Source: Deltaproteobacteria bacterium (GTDB lineage Bacteria > Desulfobacterota > Binatia > UBA9968). From it: 64,000 nt of DNA. The notes under the pieces are model-generated. The model did no database searches and was not told the DNA's origin. It worked only from the letters and a program-made list of their open reading frames with translations. Location: the NCBI GenBank assembly GCA_016874755.1, contig VGTH01000004.1, forward strand, positions 124,001 through 188,000. Reading direction: 5' to 3'. Shown piece after piece: positions 18,419 through 28,070 of this stretch. The translations under genes were made by a program, and so were the position numbers. Positions within the stretch are counted from its first letter, which is position 1, and each line of letters starts with the position of its first letter.

Positions 18419-19429
18419 ATGCTCGTCGACACTTTCAAACGCCCGGTGAAAGACCTGCGGATTTCGGTCACCGACCGGTGCAATTTCCGCTGCACCTATT
18501 GCATGCCATTGGACGAGTACGAGTGGATCCATAAGAGGGAAATTCTCACTTTTGAGGAGATCACCCGGCTCGCGACCCTGTTTGTCTCTCTCGGTGTCGA
18601 GAAAATTCGCCTGACCGGCGGTGAGCCGCTGGTGCGCCAGGACCTACATCAACTGGTGGCCAAGCTCTCTGCCATCGATGGTCTCAAAGACATTTGCTTG
18701 ACGACCAATGGCGCGCTGCTGGCGGAAAAGATCGCGGCGCTGAAAGACGCCGGTCTTAAGCGCGTCAATATCAGCGTCGATTCGTTGGATCCCGGGAAGT
18801 TTCGGCGCATCACCAAACGGGGAGATTTGGACAAGGTGCTCGACGGCGTCTTTGCCGCAAAGCAGCATGGACTTGCGCCGATCAAACTGAACGCGGTAGT
18901 AGAGCGCGGCGTCAATGACGATGACATTCTCCCGTTGGTCGAGTTTTGCCGCGAGCATGGGTTCGCCATGCGCTTCATTGAGTACATGGACGTTGGCAAT
19001 GCCAACAATTGGACTTCGGCCAAGCTGGTTTCCAAAAAAGAAATCATCGAGATCATCCACTCGCGCTATCCGCTCAAAGAAATCGGCCGCGCCGATGGCC
19101 ACGCGCCGTCGGTGGATTACGAATTTGTCGACGGTAAAGGCGATATCGGCGTCATCGCCTCGGTCACCGAGCCGTTTTGTTCGAGCTGCACGCGGGCGCG
19201 CATCACTGCCGATGGCAAGTTTGTGACGTGTCTCTTCTCACAAGTGGGCCACGATCTTAAAGCCAAGCTGCGCAGCGGCGCTTCGGACGATGAACTCTTG
19301 CAACTGCTTAGTTCCATCTGGGGCCAACGCACCGATCGCTATTCCGAAGAGCGCCTGCGCGCGATGCGCTCGGCCAACTACGATCCCAAAGAGCATAAGA
19401 AGATCGAGATGATTTCTTTGGGCGGTTGA
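18419..19429 (+). CDS. moaA: GTP 3',8-cyclase MoaA
   Basis: Radical-SAM enzyme that starts molybdenum cofactor synthesis by converting GTP to 3',8-cyclo-GTP. The N-terminal [4Fe-4S] motif is 'CNFRCTYC'; the second, C-terminal cluster is bound by 'FCSSCTRARITADGKFVTC'. The protein ends in the conserved Gly-Gly dipeptide needed for activity. I start it at the ATG at 18419 (MLVDTFKRPV, about 336 residues, the family length); the open frame reaches 18290, but that part is low-complexity intergenic sequence. No other moa gene is in the window. Converges on an MFS gene, one base apart. Confidence 0.95.
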   Translation: MLVDTFKRPVKDLRISVTDRCNFRCTYCMPLDEYEWIHKREILTFEEITRLATLFVSLGVEKIRLTGGEPLVRQDLHQLVAKLSAIDGLKDICLTTNGALLAEKIAALKDAGLKRVNISVDSLDPGKFRRITKRGDLDKVLDGVFAAKQHGLAPIKLNAVVERGVNDDDILPLVEFCREHGFAMRFIEYMDVGNANNWTSAKLVSKKEIIEIIHSRYPLKEIGRADGHAPSVDYEFVDGKGDIGVIASVTEPFCSSCTRARITADGKFVTCLFSQVGHDLKAKLRSGASDDELLQLLSSIWGQRTDRYSEERLRAMRSANYDPKEHKKIEMISLGG

Positions 19430-20695
19430 TCAAACCCGCGCCCGCGCGTTCTCGCGAACCTCGAACTTTCGCACTGAGCCAACCGCCGCCAAGCTGGCGG
19501 CGACCACCGTCACCAGCGCGCCGCCTAGTGCCGTCGACGCGACCGGGCCTATGGCCGACGCCACTGCGCCGGCTTCGAATTGCCCGAGCTGCGGCCCGGT
19601 GTTGGTAAACATGCTGTTGACGCTTGTGACGCGTCCACGGATTTCGTCGGGCGTTACCAGTTGATTGATGGTGTTGCGCAGCACAAAGCTCACGGTATTC
19701 GCCGCGCCCGCTCCGGCGAGCATGAGAAACGATAGCCAGAAGGAATGCGAGATGCCGAAGAGCGCCGTGAAGATTCCATAGGCAGCGACAGCCATTAGAA
19801 CCCATATGCCCGCACGCTGCGGGGGCCTGCGCACGCTCATGACCGCGCCCATGACGAGCGCTCCGACCGAATTGGCGGTGTAGAGTAATCCGAGTCCCTG
19901 CGGGCCGACGTTTAAGATGTCGCGGGCGTAGACTGGCAGGAGCGCCCGGCCGCTACCGAAAAAATTTTGCGCGAAATCCAACGCCATCATGGCGAGGATC
20001 ACCGGATGCGCCCAGACAAACTCCACGCCTTCGCGCAGCGCTTTCATGGAGACCGCGCCGCGTCCGCCAGCCGTCTGCACCAGCGGGCGCATCATCGCCA
20101 ACGCGGCCAACATTGCCAACCATGATAACGCATCGACGACGTAGCACAGCGCGGCGCCGCTGTGGGCAAGCAACAAACCCGCCAAGGAAGGGCCGACGAT
20201 ATTGGCCACCTGCCGTTGGGTGCTGCTCAAGGCCAGCGCGTTGGTGAGATCGCTGCGCGGCACGATGTTGGGAATAATCGCGGTCCGTGCCGGCTGCTCA
20301 AGGGCGCTGAACAGGGCGAGAAATAGACTGGCGGCATAGAGCACCCAAGGCGACACTTGCCCCCAAAGGGTTAGCAGCACGAGAACGACCGAGACAATCA
20401 ATTGGCCGATCTGCGTCGCAATCAAAAGCTGACGCCGATTGACAGCGTCCGCCAGCAAGCCGCCGAACAGTAGCAACACCAACATCGGTGCACCGCGCGC
20501 CAAGCCGAGCATGCCCAACTGCAGCGGCGAGTTGGTCAGCTCGTAGATCTGCCACGCCATCGCCACGGTGGTGAACTGGGTGCCGACCAACGATAAAACC
20601 GAACCGCCCCAGTAAATGGCAAATTCACGATGCCGCAGCGCGGAGATCGGTGTGCGTCTTTCGTCGGGTCCTTTGACCGAGGCTTTATCGTTCAT
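19430..20695 (-). CDS. MFS transporter (EntS-like MFS_3 group)
   Basis: About 421 residues with twelve hydrophobic segments. 'FAIYWGGSVLSLVGTQFTT' at the start and 'LPVYARDILNVGPQGLGLL' in the middle are typical of the MFS_3 (enterobactin exporter-like) group, mostly drug or siderophore exporters. The start is placed at the ATG at 20695 (MNDKAS); an upstream ATG at 20731 and a longer frame to 20869 have no better ribosome site. Divergent from another MFS gene with 130 nt between them. Confidence 0.82.
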   Translation of the reverse strand: MNDKASVKGPDERRTPISALRHREFAIYWGGSVLSLVGTQFTTVAMAWQIYELTNSPLQLGMLGLARGAPMLVLLLFGGLLADAVNRRQLLIATQIGQLIVSVVLVLLTLWGQVSPWVLYAASLFLALFSALEQPARTAIIPNIVPRSDLTNALALSSTQRQVANIVGPSLAGLLLAHSGAALCYVVDALSWLAMLAALAMMRPLVQTAGGRGAVSMKALREGVEFVWAHPVILAMMALDFAQNFFGSGRALLPVYARDILNVGPQGLGLLYTANSVGALVMGAVMSVRRPPQRAGIWVLMAVAAYGIFTALFGISHSFWLSFLMLAGAGAANTVSFVLRNTINQLVTPDEIRGRVTSVNSMFTNTGPQLGQFEAGAVASAIGPVASTALGGALVTVVAASLAAVGSVRKFEVRENARARV

Positions 20696-20825
20696 CGATT
20701 TTCCGAGAAGCGCCAGCTTCGCACTGCTCATGCCAATTGTCGAGCCAACAGGTGAATCTGTATGAGAGACACGGTATGACTTAAGTTGGCGTGGCGAAGA
20801 ATTTCTCCTACCGCAGCAGATTCCA

Positions 20826-22034
20826 ATGACCTTCAAACTATCGCGCGATGGCTGGCTGCTACTTGTCACCTGCGCGGTGCGTTCGTTTGCCTACGGCTTT
20901 CTCTCGGTCATTCTCGGTCTGTATCTCGATGCGCTTGGCCTCAGCGCGGCGACAATCGGTTGGATCTTTACCGCCGCGTTGGCCGGCGGCGCGGTGATGA
21001 CGCTGCTCTTGACCAGCGTCGCCGATACGATGGGGCGAAAATTCCTGCTGGTCGTCGGCGCTTTGTTGATGGCTGCGGCAGGTGTGGCATTCGCTGTCAC
21101 GAGTAATCCGTGGTTTCTAGCCATCGCGGCAGTTCTCGGCACCATCAGTCCGTCTGGAAAAGACATCGGGCCTTTTCTTTCGATAGAACAAGCGATCCTG
21201 CCGCAAACGACCGACGATCGAAATCGAACGACAATATTCTCCGTCTACAACCTTGTGGGGTCATTGGCAGGAGCGCTGGGCGCGCTTGCCGTCGCCGCGC
21301 CATCGTTCTTCTTGTTTTCCCAATTGGAAGGCTATCGGTATCTGATCTGGGGATACGTCTGTTGCGCTCTGCTGCTAGCGTTTTTGTTTGGCTTACTTTC
21401 ACCCAGTGTGGAAGGTGCGAGAAAGCGCGACCCCGCAGCGCCAAGAGCTGGTTTGAATCGTTCGCGCGGTATCGTGATCAAATTGGCTGCGCTCTTTTCA
21501 CTCGACGCGTTCGCCGGTGCGTTTATCGTGCAGAGCATCATGGCTTACTGGTTCTATCTGCGCTACAACGTCGATCTGAAATCGCTCGGCGGTATCTTCT
21601 TCGGCACGAATGTGCTCGCGGCGCTGTCATTTCTTGCTGCGCCAGCCATCGCGCGGCGCTATGGTTTGCTCAACACGATGGTCTTTACTCATCTACCGTC
21701 GAATGTGTTGCTCTTATTGGTGCCGCTGATGCCCAGCGTCGAGTGGGCGGTGGCGGTGCTTTTGTTGCGTCATCTGCTATCGCAAATGGACGTGCCGACG
21801 CGACAATCCTACACGATGGCGGTCGTCGAACCCGACGAACGCGCCGCGTCCGCCGGCGTGCTCTCCGTCGCACGGAATGTCGGAGCAGCCGTTGCGCCGT
21901 TGTTTACAGGAGCGATCCTCGCGGCGCCCGCGCTAGGGTTGCCGTTCTTACTCGCCGGCGGACTGAAGATTGTTTACGATTTGTGGATCTTCGGGGTCTT
22001 CCGGCATGTGAAGCCGCCGGAGGAGCAGCGATAA
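20826..22034 (+). CDS. MFS transporter
   Basis: A 402-residue, twelve-helix major facilitator protein. The loop between helices 2 and 3 carries 'SVADTMGRKFLLVVG', the family's signature motif A. Helices from 'LLLVTCAVRSFAYGFLSV' to 'LPFLLAGGLKIVYDLWIF' span the protein. The substrate is unknown. Its 3' end abuts a degraded gene on the other strand (22040-22236). It is divergent from the other MFS gene; the two share only general MFS features and do not look like recent duplicates. Confidence 0.85.
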   Translation: MTFKLSRDGWLLLVTCAVRSFAYGFLSVILGLYLDALGLSAATIGWIFTAALAGGAVMTLLLTSVADTMGRKFLLVVGALLMAAAGVAFAVTSNPWFLAIAAVLGTISPSGKDIGPFLSIEQAILPQTTDDRNRTTIFSVYNLVGSLAGALGALAVAAPSFFLFSQLEGYRYLIWGYVCCALLLAFLFGLLSPSVEGARKRDPAAPRAGLNRSRGIVIKLAALFSLDAFAGAFIVQSIMAYWFYLRYNVDLKSLGGIFFGTNVLAALSFLAAPAIARRYGLLNTMVFTHLPSNVLLLLVPLMPSVEWAVAVLLLRHLLSQMDVPTRQSYTMAVVEPDERAASAGVLSVARNVGAAVAPLFTGAILAAPALGLPFLLAGGLKIVYDLWIFGVFRHVKPPEEQR

Positions 22035-22039
22035 TTCTG

Positions 22040-22236
22040 CCAAGCTTTCGCCAGATAGCAACTGTGGCCGCAGCCAGAAAATGCTTGCTCCATATCGAGC
22101 TTGCGCGAGGGCGTGATCGAAAAGGCCTCGCGATTCGGCCGGGCACTCTTCTAAGCGAAGCTATCGTCGATTATCGGCATCACATCGACGTCGTTAGGCG
22201 CTTGCTTTGCCGTGACGAACAAATCGGCTGACGTGT
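22040..22236 (-). pseudogene. Frameshifted remnant of a small nucleotidyltransferase-like family gene
   Basis: Reading leftward, one frame gives 'LFVTAKQAPNDVDVMPI' then 'IDDSFA' and a stop; the next frame continues with 'CPAESRGLFDHALAQARYG' and 'ASIFWLRPQLL'. Joined, these match my memory of an uncharacterised bacterial family with a 'GSFVTAKPxPNDVD' and 'DHxxAQxxYGASIFW' pattern. The upstream two thirds and the normal C-terminus are not recognisable. I therefore call a decayed fragment. The rest of the gene-free stretch 22035-22469 shows nothing else I can name. Confidence 0.45.
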
Positions 22237-22469
22237 CCGGTCCGCAAAGCAAGATCAACAAGGTGAACTAAGCGGCGGCTGCAGACATTGCGCGGTCCTG
22301 TTGGTGAGCCGAATCGCTCCAACACCTCGGCCAATGAGCTCGGTGTACGCCAACCACCAAATCACCCTGTGCATGAAATCAAGTAAAGGCATTCGTCTCT
22401 TAGCATGCCGACGCTGGAGGATTTCGGTCTACCTCTCGACATCCGAAACAGAGTTCAAGCACGAGGCAA

Positions 22470-23534
22470 CTACAGCCGAAATCGCCGCGCGAAGATTTTC
22501 AACTTTCCCTCCCGCGCGGTCCACACCATGAGATACTCACCTGGCTGATCGGTGGCGATAATCTTGCCGGAATAACTCGGGCGATTTTCGTTGGTCAGTT
22601 GCAGCACCGGCGCAGAGTTGTTGGACAGATCGCGAACCAAGATCGCGCCGTCGGGACTCGATCGGCCCGAAGTCCAACTGAGGTAGAATCGCCGCTGTTC
22701 ACGATCGCTGAAAACATGGGGCACAAGGTCAAGATATTGTGAGTTGGGATCAGTTGGAGAAACAACAACGGGCTTCGACCACGTGACTCCGTCGCGTGAG
22801 TTGGCCATGACGATTTCCGCTGAGCCGTCTTTGACGTAATCCAACAGCGGCGAGCCGGGACGGTAGCGCGTCCAAACCATGACGCGATCACCGTTCGCGT
22901 TTGCCAACACGTGGGGAAAATCATCTTCCTCCGGACTTCTCGTGATTTGCTGGGGCGCAAACCAGTTTTTTCCGTTATCGTGCGACTGAACTGCAAACAA
23001 TTCGCGATTGCCGGTGCGACCGGACGACCAAACAATCCACAGAACACCCTTGGCATCTTCGTAAACCGTCGGCGCCCAGTCTTTGCCTTCTTTTGTGATG
23101 GTCGTCGGTCGGGCCCAGGTGTGACCATCGGATGAGTTGGTATAGAAAATATCACGCCGCCCGCCGGCTCTTTGCAGCCGAAACCATCCTAAATGAAAGG
23201 TGCCGTCGCGTGACTGAGTAAGCGATGGATAAAAGTTTTCCCCGGGTCCGTCCGGAATACGCCTTTCGTTGGTCCAAAGTCGTCCATCGCGCGAGCTGCG
23301 CATCGTGAGATTGGCCTGGTTGCCTTGCTTTGCCGACCAGACCACATAAAACTGACGGTCGCGTCCCACGATCAGCGTCGGATCTTCGTCGTCATCCGCA
23401 CTGTGACTCACGCGCACCGGCGCAGATAGGTCAAGATTCGTGATCGGTGAGGTATCGAACGCTTGGCGCGGCGGCGCGCACGCGCTAAGTAGGAAGATCG
23501 CCGACAACAGAAAACCTAACATGAACTTGAACAT
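22470..23534 (-). CDS. Sialidase-like (BNR/Asp-box) lipoprotein
   Basis: About 354 residues. The leader 'MLGFLLSAIFLLSACAPP' ends in the lipobox LLSAC, so the protein should be lipidated. The mature part is a beta-propeller with Asp-box repeats: 'SRDGRLW', 'SSDGHTW', 'SHDNGKNW' and 'SRDGVTW'. Such propellers occur in sialidases and in non-enzymatic carbohydrate-binding or photosynthesis-assembly proteins; catalytic sialidase residues are not evident. The start at 23534 is chosen for its signal peptide; the open frame continues upstream to 23756 over the divergent chrA gene. Confidence 0.8.
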   Translation of the reverse strand: MFKFMLGFLLSAIFLLSACAPPRQAFDTSPITNLDLSAPVRVSHSADDDEDPTLIVGRDRQFYVVWSAKQGNQANLTMRSSRDGRLWTNERRIPDGPGENFYPSLTQSRDGTFHLGWFRLQRAGGRRDIFYTNSSDGHTWARPTTITKEGKDWAPTVYEDAKGVLWIVWSSGRTGNRELFAVQSHDNGKNWFAPQQITRSPEEDDFPHVLANANGDRVMVWTRYRPGSPLLDYVKDGSAEIVMANSRDGVTWSKPVVVSPTDPNSQYLDLVPHVFSDREQRRFYLSWTSGRSSPDGAILVRDLSNNSAPVLQLTNENRPSYSGKIIATDQPGEYLMVWTAREGKLKIFARRFRL

Positions 23535-23552
23535 ACCAGAGTAGTCGACTCG

Positions 23553-24740
23553 ATGACCAACGAATTGAAGAAAGGCAGTTTTCTTGAAGTTCTGGGCGTC
23601 GCCCTGCGCTTGGGACTCACTTCCTTCGGTGGGCCGATCGCACATCTTGGCTACTTTCGCGACGAATACGTGACGCGGCGCAAATGGCTCGATGAGCGCA
23701 GCTATGCCGATGTGGTTGCGCTGTGCCAATTTTTGCCGGGGCCGGCGAGCAGCCAAGTGGGCATGGCGATCGGCATCGCGCGCGCGGGATTGCCCGGAGC
23801 ATTAGCCGCATGGTTGGGATTTACTTTGCCTTCGGCTTTGTTGCTGGTCGCGTTCGCGTTCGGGATTAATGCGCTCGGCGGCGCGGCCGACAGCGGTTGG
23901 TTGCATGGACTGAAAGTCGTGGCGGTGGCCGTGGTCGCCCAAGCCGTTTGGGGCATGGCGAAAGGATTGTGTCCCGATCGACAACGGGCAACCATCGGGA
24001 TCGTCGCGGCGATAATAACGTTAACTTGGCCAACGGCGGCGGGGCAGTTGGCTGCGATCTTCGGCGCAGGAATCGTTGGCTGGCTGCTCTTGCCGCCGAC
24101 GGCACTGGGCAGCGACTCGCATGCTCGGTTTCCCGTGAGCAAGCAAGTCGGTGTGTTCGCATGGGTAATTTTTTTCGTGTTACTTTTCGGCTTGCCAATA
24201 TTAACTCAAATTTCCGGGAGCAAATCGCTGCACGTGTTCGACGGCTTTTTTCGCGTCGGTTCGCTAGTCTTCGGCGGCGGCCACGTCGTGCTGCCATTGC
24301 TGCAAACAGAGGTCGTTGGCCCCGGTTGGTTGACCAATGAACAGTTCGTCGCCGGCTACGGCGCAACCCAGGCTGTGCCCGGGCCGTTGTTCACTTTTTC
24401 GGCTTATATCGGCGCAGTGATGAATGGTTGGACCGGTGCTTTGCTGACGCTAATCGCAATTTTCTTGCCGTCCTTTTTGCTCGTCGTCGGTGCCCTGCCG
24501 TTTTGGGATTCGCTCCGCGCCAACGGGAAATTCCAATCGGCATTGAGCGGTATCAATGCCGCTGTCGTAGGGTTGTTGCTGGCTGCGCTCTACAAGCCGG
24601 TGTGGACCAGCGCGATCCTCACGCCCGCGGATTTCACTCTCGGGCTGACGGCCTTCGGGTTATTGATGTATTGGAAGTGGCCGCCGTGGGTTGTGGTTGT
24701 CTTGAGCGCTGTGAGTGGGGAGATCCTCTCAAACGTCTGA
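23553..24740 (+). CDS. chrA: Chromate transporter ChrA (long, two-domain form)
   Basis: A 395-residue CHR-family membrane protein with both halves. The N-terminal half has 'LGLTSFGGPIAHLGYFRDE' and 'CQFLPGPASSQVGMAIG'; the C-terminal half has the matching 'GSLVFGGGHVVLPLLQTE' and 'GATQAVPGPLFTFSAYIG'. Long ChrA proteins export chromate in antiport with sulfate or protons. Only 18 nt separate its start from the start of the divergent lipoprotein gene, so at least one of the two promoters must lie inside the other gene. Confidence 0.92.
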   Translation: MTNELKKGSFLEVLGVALRLGLTSFGGPIAHLGYFRDEYVTRRKWLDERSYADVVALCQFLPGPASSQVGMAIGIARAGLPGALAAWLGFTLPSALLLVAFAFGINALGGAADSGWLHGLKVVAVAVVAQAVWGMAKGLCPDRQRATIGIVAAIITLTWPTAAGQLAAIFGAGIVGWLLLPPTALGSDSHARFPVSKQVGVFAWVIFFVLLFGLPILTQISGSKSLHVFDGFFRVGSLVFGGGHVVLPLLQTEVVGPGWLTNEQFVAGYGATQAVPGPLFTFSAYIGAVMNGWTGALLTLIAIFLPSFLLVVGALPFWDSLRANGKFQSALSGINAAVVGLLLAALYKPVWTSAILTPADFTLGLTAFGLLMYWKWPPWVVVVLSAVSGEILSNV

Positions 24741-25125
24741 TTTTTCCGTGCGATGACGCTGGGACCGAAAGTTTCTTGGTAGCGCTATTGTTCGCATGCA
24801 CCTCCGAGGATAGACTCGCAGCATACCCACTGTCGTGTTCGCGTTCTGTGGAGGAGTCATCGGAATGTCAGGCGGATAGACCCGTTTGCATCTCTTCGAA
24901 AAGAGTCTTGGCACCTGTTCGTCAGTCAGAATTCTTGCGCATAATAGGCGACTACCCCGGCTGCTGTCAAAGTTTTTTCGATTGACGGCAAAGCTTTCGG
25001 TAGCTTTAGGGGGAACTTCAGACCAGAGTGGCAGGCAATAGGCGGGTGAACAGCAGGGCAGCACGCCAATCTGCGCCCCAAGCGCGGGCGGAGATTGGCG
25101 AGAGGGAAGCAAGAATTAGCGCATC
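24741..25125. other. Gene-free spacer
   Basis: A 385-nt stretch between the ends of the convergent chrA and cyclophilin genes. Open frames on both strands cross it, but none has a ribosome site, a recognisable domain or a typical composition. I see no strong hairpin followed by a T-tract, no repeat and no RNA gene. Confidence 0.5.
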
Positions 25126-25719
25126 TCAGTAGCTGCCTCTGGTAATGACGATTTCTTTGATCGTTACGTCTTTGACAGGGCGATTGTTAAAGTCACGAGG
25201 GACGTTACCAATCGCAACAACCACATCTTGGCCTCTAATCACTTCTCCAAAAACGCTGTGTCTATTGTCCAGATTCGGCGTCGCTACGTGCGTGATGAAG
25301 AACTGGCTGCCGTTGGTGTTCGGCCCGGCGTTGGCCATTGAGAGAATGCCGGCCTTGGAATGTTTCAGATCGGGATGAAACTCATCGGCAAAGCGATAGC
25401 CCGGCCCGCCGGTGCCGTTGCCGAGCGGGTCGCCGCCCTGAATCATGAAGCCGGGGATAACTCGATGAAAAATCGTGCCGCTGTACAGGGGCTTTTTTAC
25501 CTTTTCTTGGGTTTTCGGATCGGTCCATTCCTTCGAGCCGTTTGCCAGGCCGACAAAATTAGCGACGGTATTGGGCGCTTTGTCTTCGAAAAGCTGCACG
25601 ACGATGTCGCCCATGCTGGTTTTGAAAGTCGCGTAGACCGGACCTTTTTTGTCCTGGGCATGGGCGCTGACAATAGCTAGACCTATCGTTAATGCTGCGA
25701 TCGCGAAAATCTTTTTCAC
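25126..25719 (-). CDS. Secreted cyclophilin-type peptidyl-prolyl isomerase
   Basis: A 197-residue protein with a signal peptide (residues 1-22, ending AHAQ) and one cyclophilin domain. Key stretches are '[17 protein letters not shown]' with the catalytic Arg, '[12 protein letters not shown]' and '[12 protein letters not shown]'. It should catalyse proline cis-trans isomerisation in the periplasm, like PpiA. The start is GTG with AGGAGG 5 nt upstream. It is probably co-transcribed with the binding-protein gene that ends 17 nt downstream of its start region. Confidence 0.93.
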   Translation of the reverse strand: MKKIFAIAALTIGLAIVSAHAQDKKGPVYATFKTSMGDIVVQLFEDKAPNTVANFVGLANGSKEWTDPKTQEKVKKPLYSGTIFHRVIPGFMIQGGDPLGNGTGGPGYRFADEFHPDLKHSKAGILSMANAGPNTNGSQFFITHVATPNLDNRHSVFGEVIRGQDVVVAIGNVPRDFNNRPVKDVTIKEIVITRGSY

Positions 25720-25736
25720 CGGTTCCTCCTGGTTTA

Positions 25737-26684
25737 TTACTTCTGTCCTAGCTCAGCCATGATTTCATTGACGAAACGCAGATCCATATATTCACGGGCC
25801 GGCCGCTTCGCTTTGATGTTCAGTGCGGTGGCTTGCCACTGGGCCATTAGCTCGACACCTTTTTCCGTCGGCACCGGCACCAGCGCTTCTTTGACAAGAT
25901 TGTAAGCGTCGAGGGCGGCGTCGCGGTCCATGCGAAAATGTTTAACCATTGTATGCACCGCATCGTCGCGGTTCTCCCGGGTGTGGAGGACGCCGCGAAC
26001 GATGGCGCGGGTCATGCGTTTTACCAATTGCGGATTTTCTTTAATGGTCTTGCCGGTGGCGGCAAGACCGCTGAAGGAGGTGTCTTTAAATAGGTCGGCC
26101 AGGTTGGCAATGCGCTTGAAGCCGGCTTTGATGGCGACGTAATCGGAGGGCGGCGCCAACAAACCCGCTTGCACGATGCCCTGTTGCATGGCGGCGATCT
26201 TCGGTTGACTGCCGGGAATGCTGACGTATTGGACATCTTTCTCGGGGTTCATCTTATAGAGTTCTAACAGCGCCTTGGTGCCGGCAAAGGTCGAACCGCC
26301 GAAGCTGACGCCGATTTTTTTGCCCTTGAGGTCGGTGACACTCTTGATGTCCGGCGTGACCATCATCGAAAACGTCGGCCGGCCAACCATTTGCGCGAGC
26401 AGAATAATATCGCTGCCCTCCCAAATCGAAGGCATCTGCGGGCCCACCGAGAAGATGAAATGAATTTGATTGCCGATCAGGGCCTGCACCGCGGTGACCG
26501 CGTTACGCACAGAAATTAGCTCAGCATCGAGCCCCTCGCGCTTGTAAAAGCCCTTTTCTAGGGCAACGAAAGCCGGTAAGAACTGTACGTTGGCGGACGG
26601 GTAGGCGCCGCGCACCGGCTCGGCTCCGGCATGGGTGCAATGGAGCAAAATCGACGCCGCAATGATGCCAATGAACTGCTTCAT
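25737..26684 (-). CDS. NMT1/THI5-like ABC solute-binding protein
   Basis: A 315-residue periplasmic binding protein. The signal peptide is '[16 protein letters not shown]' and onward to about residue 21; the mature start '[19 protein letters not shown]' and the hinge '[16 protein letters not shown]' are typical of the group. The ATG at 26684 has AAAGGAG upstream and is preferred over the frame's earlier start at 26714. It resembles the protein at 6283-7290 more than the one at 12-1016. The following gene on the strand is the cyclophilin, 17 nt away. No permease or ATPase is near. Confidence 0.88.
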   Translation of the reverse strand: MKQFIGIIAASILLHCTHAGAEPVRGAYPSANVQFLPAFVALEKGFYKREGLDAELISVRNAVTAVQALIGNQIHFIFSVGPQMPSIWEGSDIILLAQMVGRPTFSMMVTPDIKSVTDLKGKKIGVSFGGSTFAGTKALLELYKMNPEKDVQYVSIPGSQPKIAAMQQGIVQAGLLAPPSDYVAIKAGFKRIANLADLFKDTSFSGLAATGKTIKENPQLVKRMTRAIVRGVLHTRENRDDAVHTMVKHFRMDRDAALDAYNLVKEALVPVPTEKGVELMAQWQATALNIKAKRPAREYMDLRFVNEIMAELGQK

Positions 26685-26873
26685 GGGGCTCCTTTGGACA
26701 GAATTTTGCCACAATAGTTTCAGCCAAACGGCATGGTGCTTGGGAATGTCGGGCTTCGGATTATTCCTCCAAGCTAAACAAAGGTCGCACAGGGGTCAAG
26801 CAGGGCTACGACTTTTTGACAATAGGGTGGCTGGATGGTATAGCAAACTTGCTCAAACAAAGGACTGACTTCA

Positions 26874-27479
26874 ATGGCATGGTTCGATCGCAATGTCGGC
26901 GGTAAAAAGGGTCAAGAGGAAGAGCGCCCGGTGGTGCACGAAGCACCGGCAGCGCCGGTGACAGCGGCTCCGACGCCAACGCCGCCGCCGGTGCAGGCAC
27001 AAACACCGACGCCGAAGCCGCCCGAGCCTGCGCCAACGGTGGCGAAAGATACTCCGCCGCGGGTGCCCGACCCAGCACCGTCGCTGGTTGCGGCCTTACA
27101 TAAAGGGAGCAGGGTTAGCGGTCAGCTGATTTTTCAAGGCGCGGCGCGTATCGACGGCAGCGTCGATGGCGAGATCCAGTGCCATGGTAAGCTGACCATC
27201 GGCGAAGGCGCCGAAGTTAAGGCCAAGATTTCTGGCCAAATCGTAGTTGTGCAGGGCCGGGTCGAAGGTAACGTCACGGCAAAAGAAAAAGTGGAGCTGC
27301 TTGCGCCGGCGCGCTTGTTCGGTAACATCAGTGCGCCGCGCTTGACGATTACAGAGGGCGTGGTTTTTGACGGCGACTGTTCGATGGGGGTAGGTAAGCC
27401 AAAGAGCACGGTTGCCGGGTCACAGAGCGCTAGCGCCGAGAAGGCGGGTGCGGCGCAGAAGGTACCAGCCGAGTCATAA
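26874..27479 (+). CDS. Bactofilin
   Basis: A 201-residue cytoskeletal bactofilin. Residues about 20-68 are a proline-, alanine- and threonine-rich linker. The core, residues about 70-170, is the right-handed beta-helix domain: 'KGSRVSGQLIFQGAARIDGS', then 'GEIQCHGKLTIGEGAEVKA' and 'GNVTAKEKVELLAPARLFG'. Bactofilins polymerise into membrane-associated filaments that organise cell shape or chromosome partitioning. Its place just before the ATP synthase genes matches the order in many Deltaproteobacteria. Confidence 0.92.
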   Translation: MAWFDRNVGGKKGQEEERPVVHEAPAAPVTAAPTPTPPPVQAQTPTPKPPEPAPTVAKDTPPRVPDPAPSLVAALHKGSRVSGQLIFQGAARIDGSVDGEIQCHGKLTIGEGAEVKAKISGQIVVVQGRVEGNVTAKEKVELLAPARLFGNISAPRLTITEGVVFDGDCSMGVGKPKSTVAGSQSASAEKAGAAQKVPAES

Positions 27480-27641
27480 ACTTTACGACTTCGTTCGCTG
27501 TTCGCCTCATCTCTTAGTTCCTACGTTCATTCCTTAGGTTGAAGGTAGGTTTTTTATATTGGGTGGCTCACGGGCCGCCCGAAGGATCACGGCAACCGCT
27601 GTGTTGGCCGGCTTGTTGATGGTAACGCTAATCGAAAGCGC

Positions 27642-28070
27642 ATGATTCATTTAGACATAAGCATCCTCTATCAGGTAGTGTTGTTCGTCGTCCTTTGGAT
27701 GATCCTGAGCAAGCTATTCTTCAAGCCCTACATAAGTTTGCTGGAAGAGCGGGAACGCAAGACCACCGGCGCACAGCTTGATTCCTCCGACCTTGAACAC
27801 GACGCTGCTCATTTAAAAGCCCAATACGAAGAGCGCATGGCCAAAGCGCAGGCGTCTGCCTATGCCGCCAAAGACGCGCTGCTTCAGGACGCGCGCCAGC
27901 AGCGCGAAAAAATTCTCGCCCAAGCCCGAGAAGATGCCGCGAAAAATCTCGACCAGGTGCGCCGCGACGTCGTCGCCGCACTGGCGCAGGAGAAGCAGCT
28001 CGCCGACGCGGAGGTTTCCCGCGTCGCCCAGGACATGGTGAGTAAGGTTCTGGGGAGGAGCGTGTCGTGA
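27642..28070 (+). CDS. atpF2: ATP synthase subunit b'
   Basis: The first gene of the F1 operon, 142 residues: one N-terminal membrane helix ('LYQVVLFVVLWMILSKLFF') followed by a long charged helix that forms the peripheral stalk. It starts with 'MIHLDISIL', typical of the b' form of Deltaproteobacteria. The presence of both b' and b means the stalk is probably a heterodimer. The stop overlaps the GTG start of the next gene. Confidence 0.9.
   Translation: MIHLDISILYQVVLFVVLWMILSKLFFKPYISLLEERERKTTGAQLDSSDLEHDAAHLKAQYEERMAKAQASAYAAKDALLQDARQQREKILAQAREDAAKNLDQVRRDVVAALAQEKQLADAEVSRVAQDMVSKVLGRSVS

Noticed and set aside
27560-27580. GGGTGGC/GCCGCCC hairpin before the ATP synthase operon as a terminator
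   Set aside because: No T-tract follows on either strand and the stem has a wobble pair; not strong enough to report.
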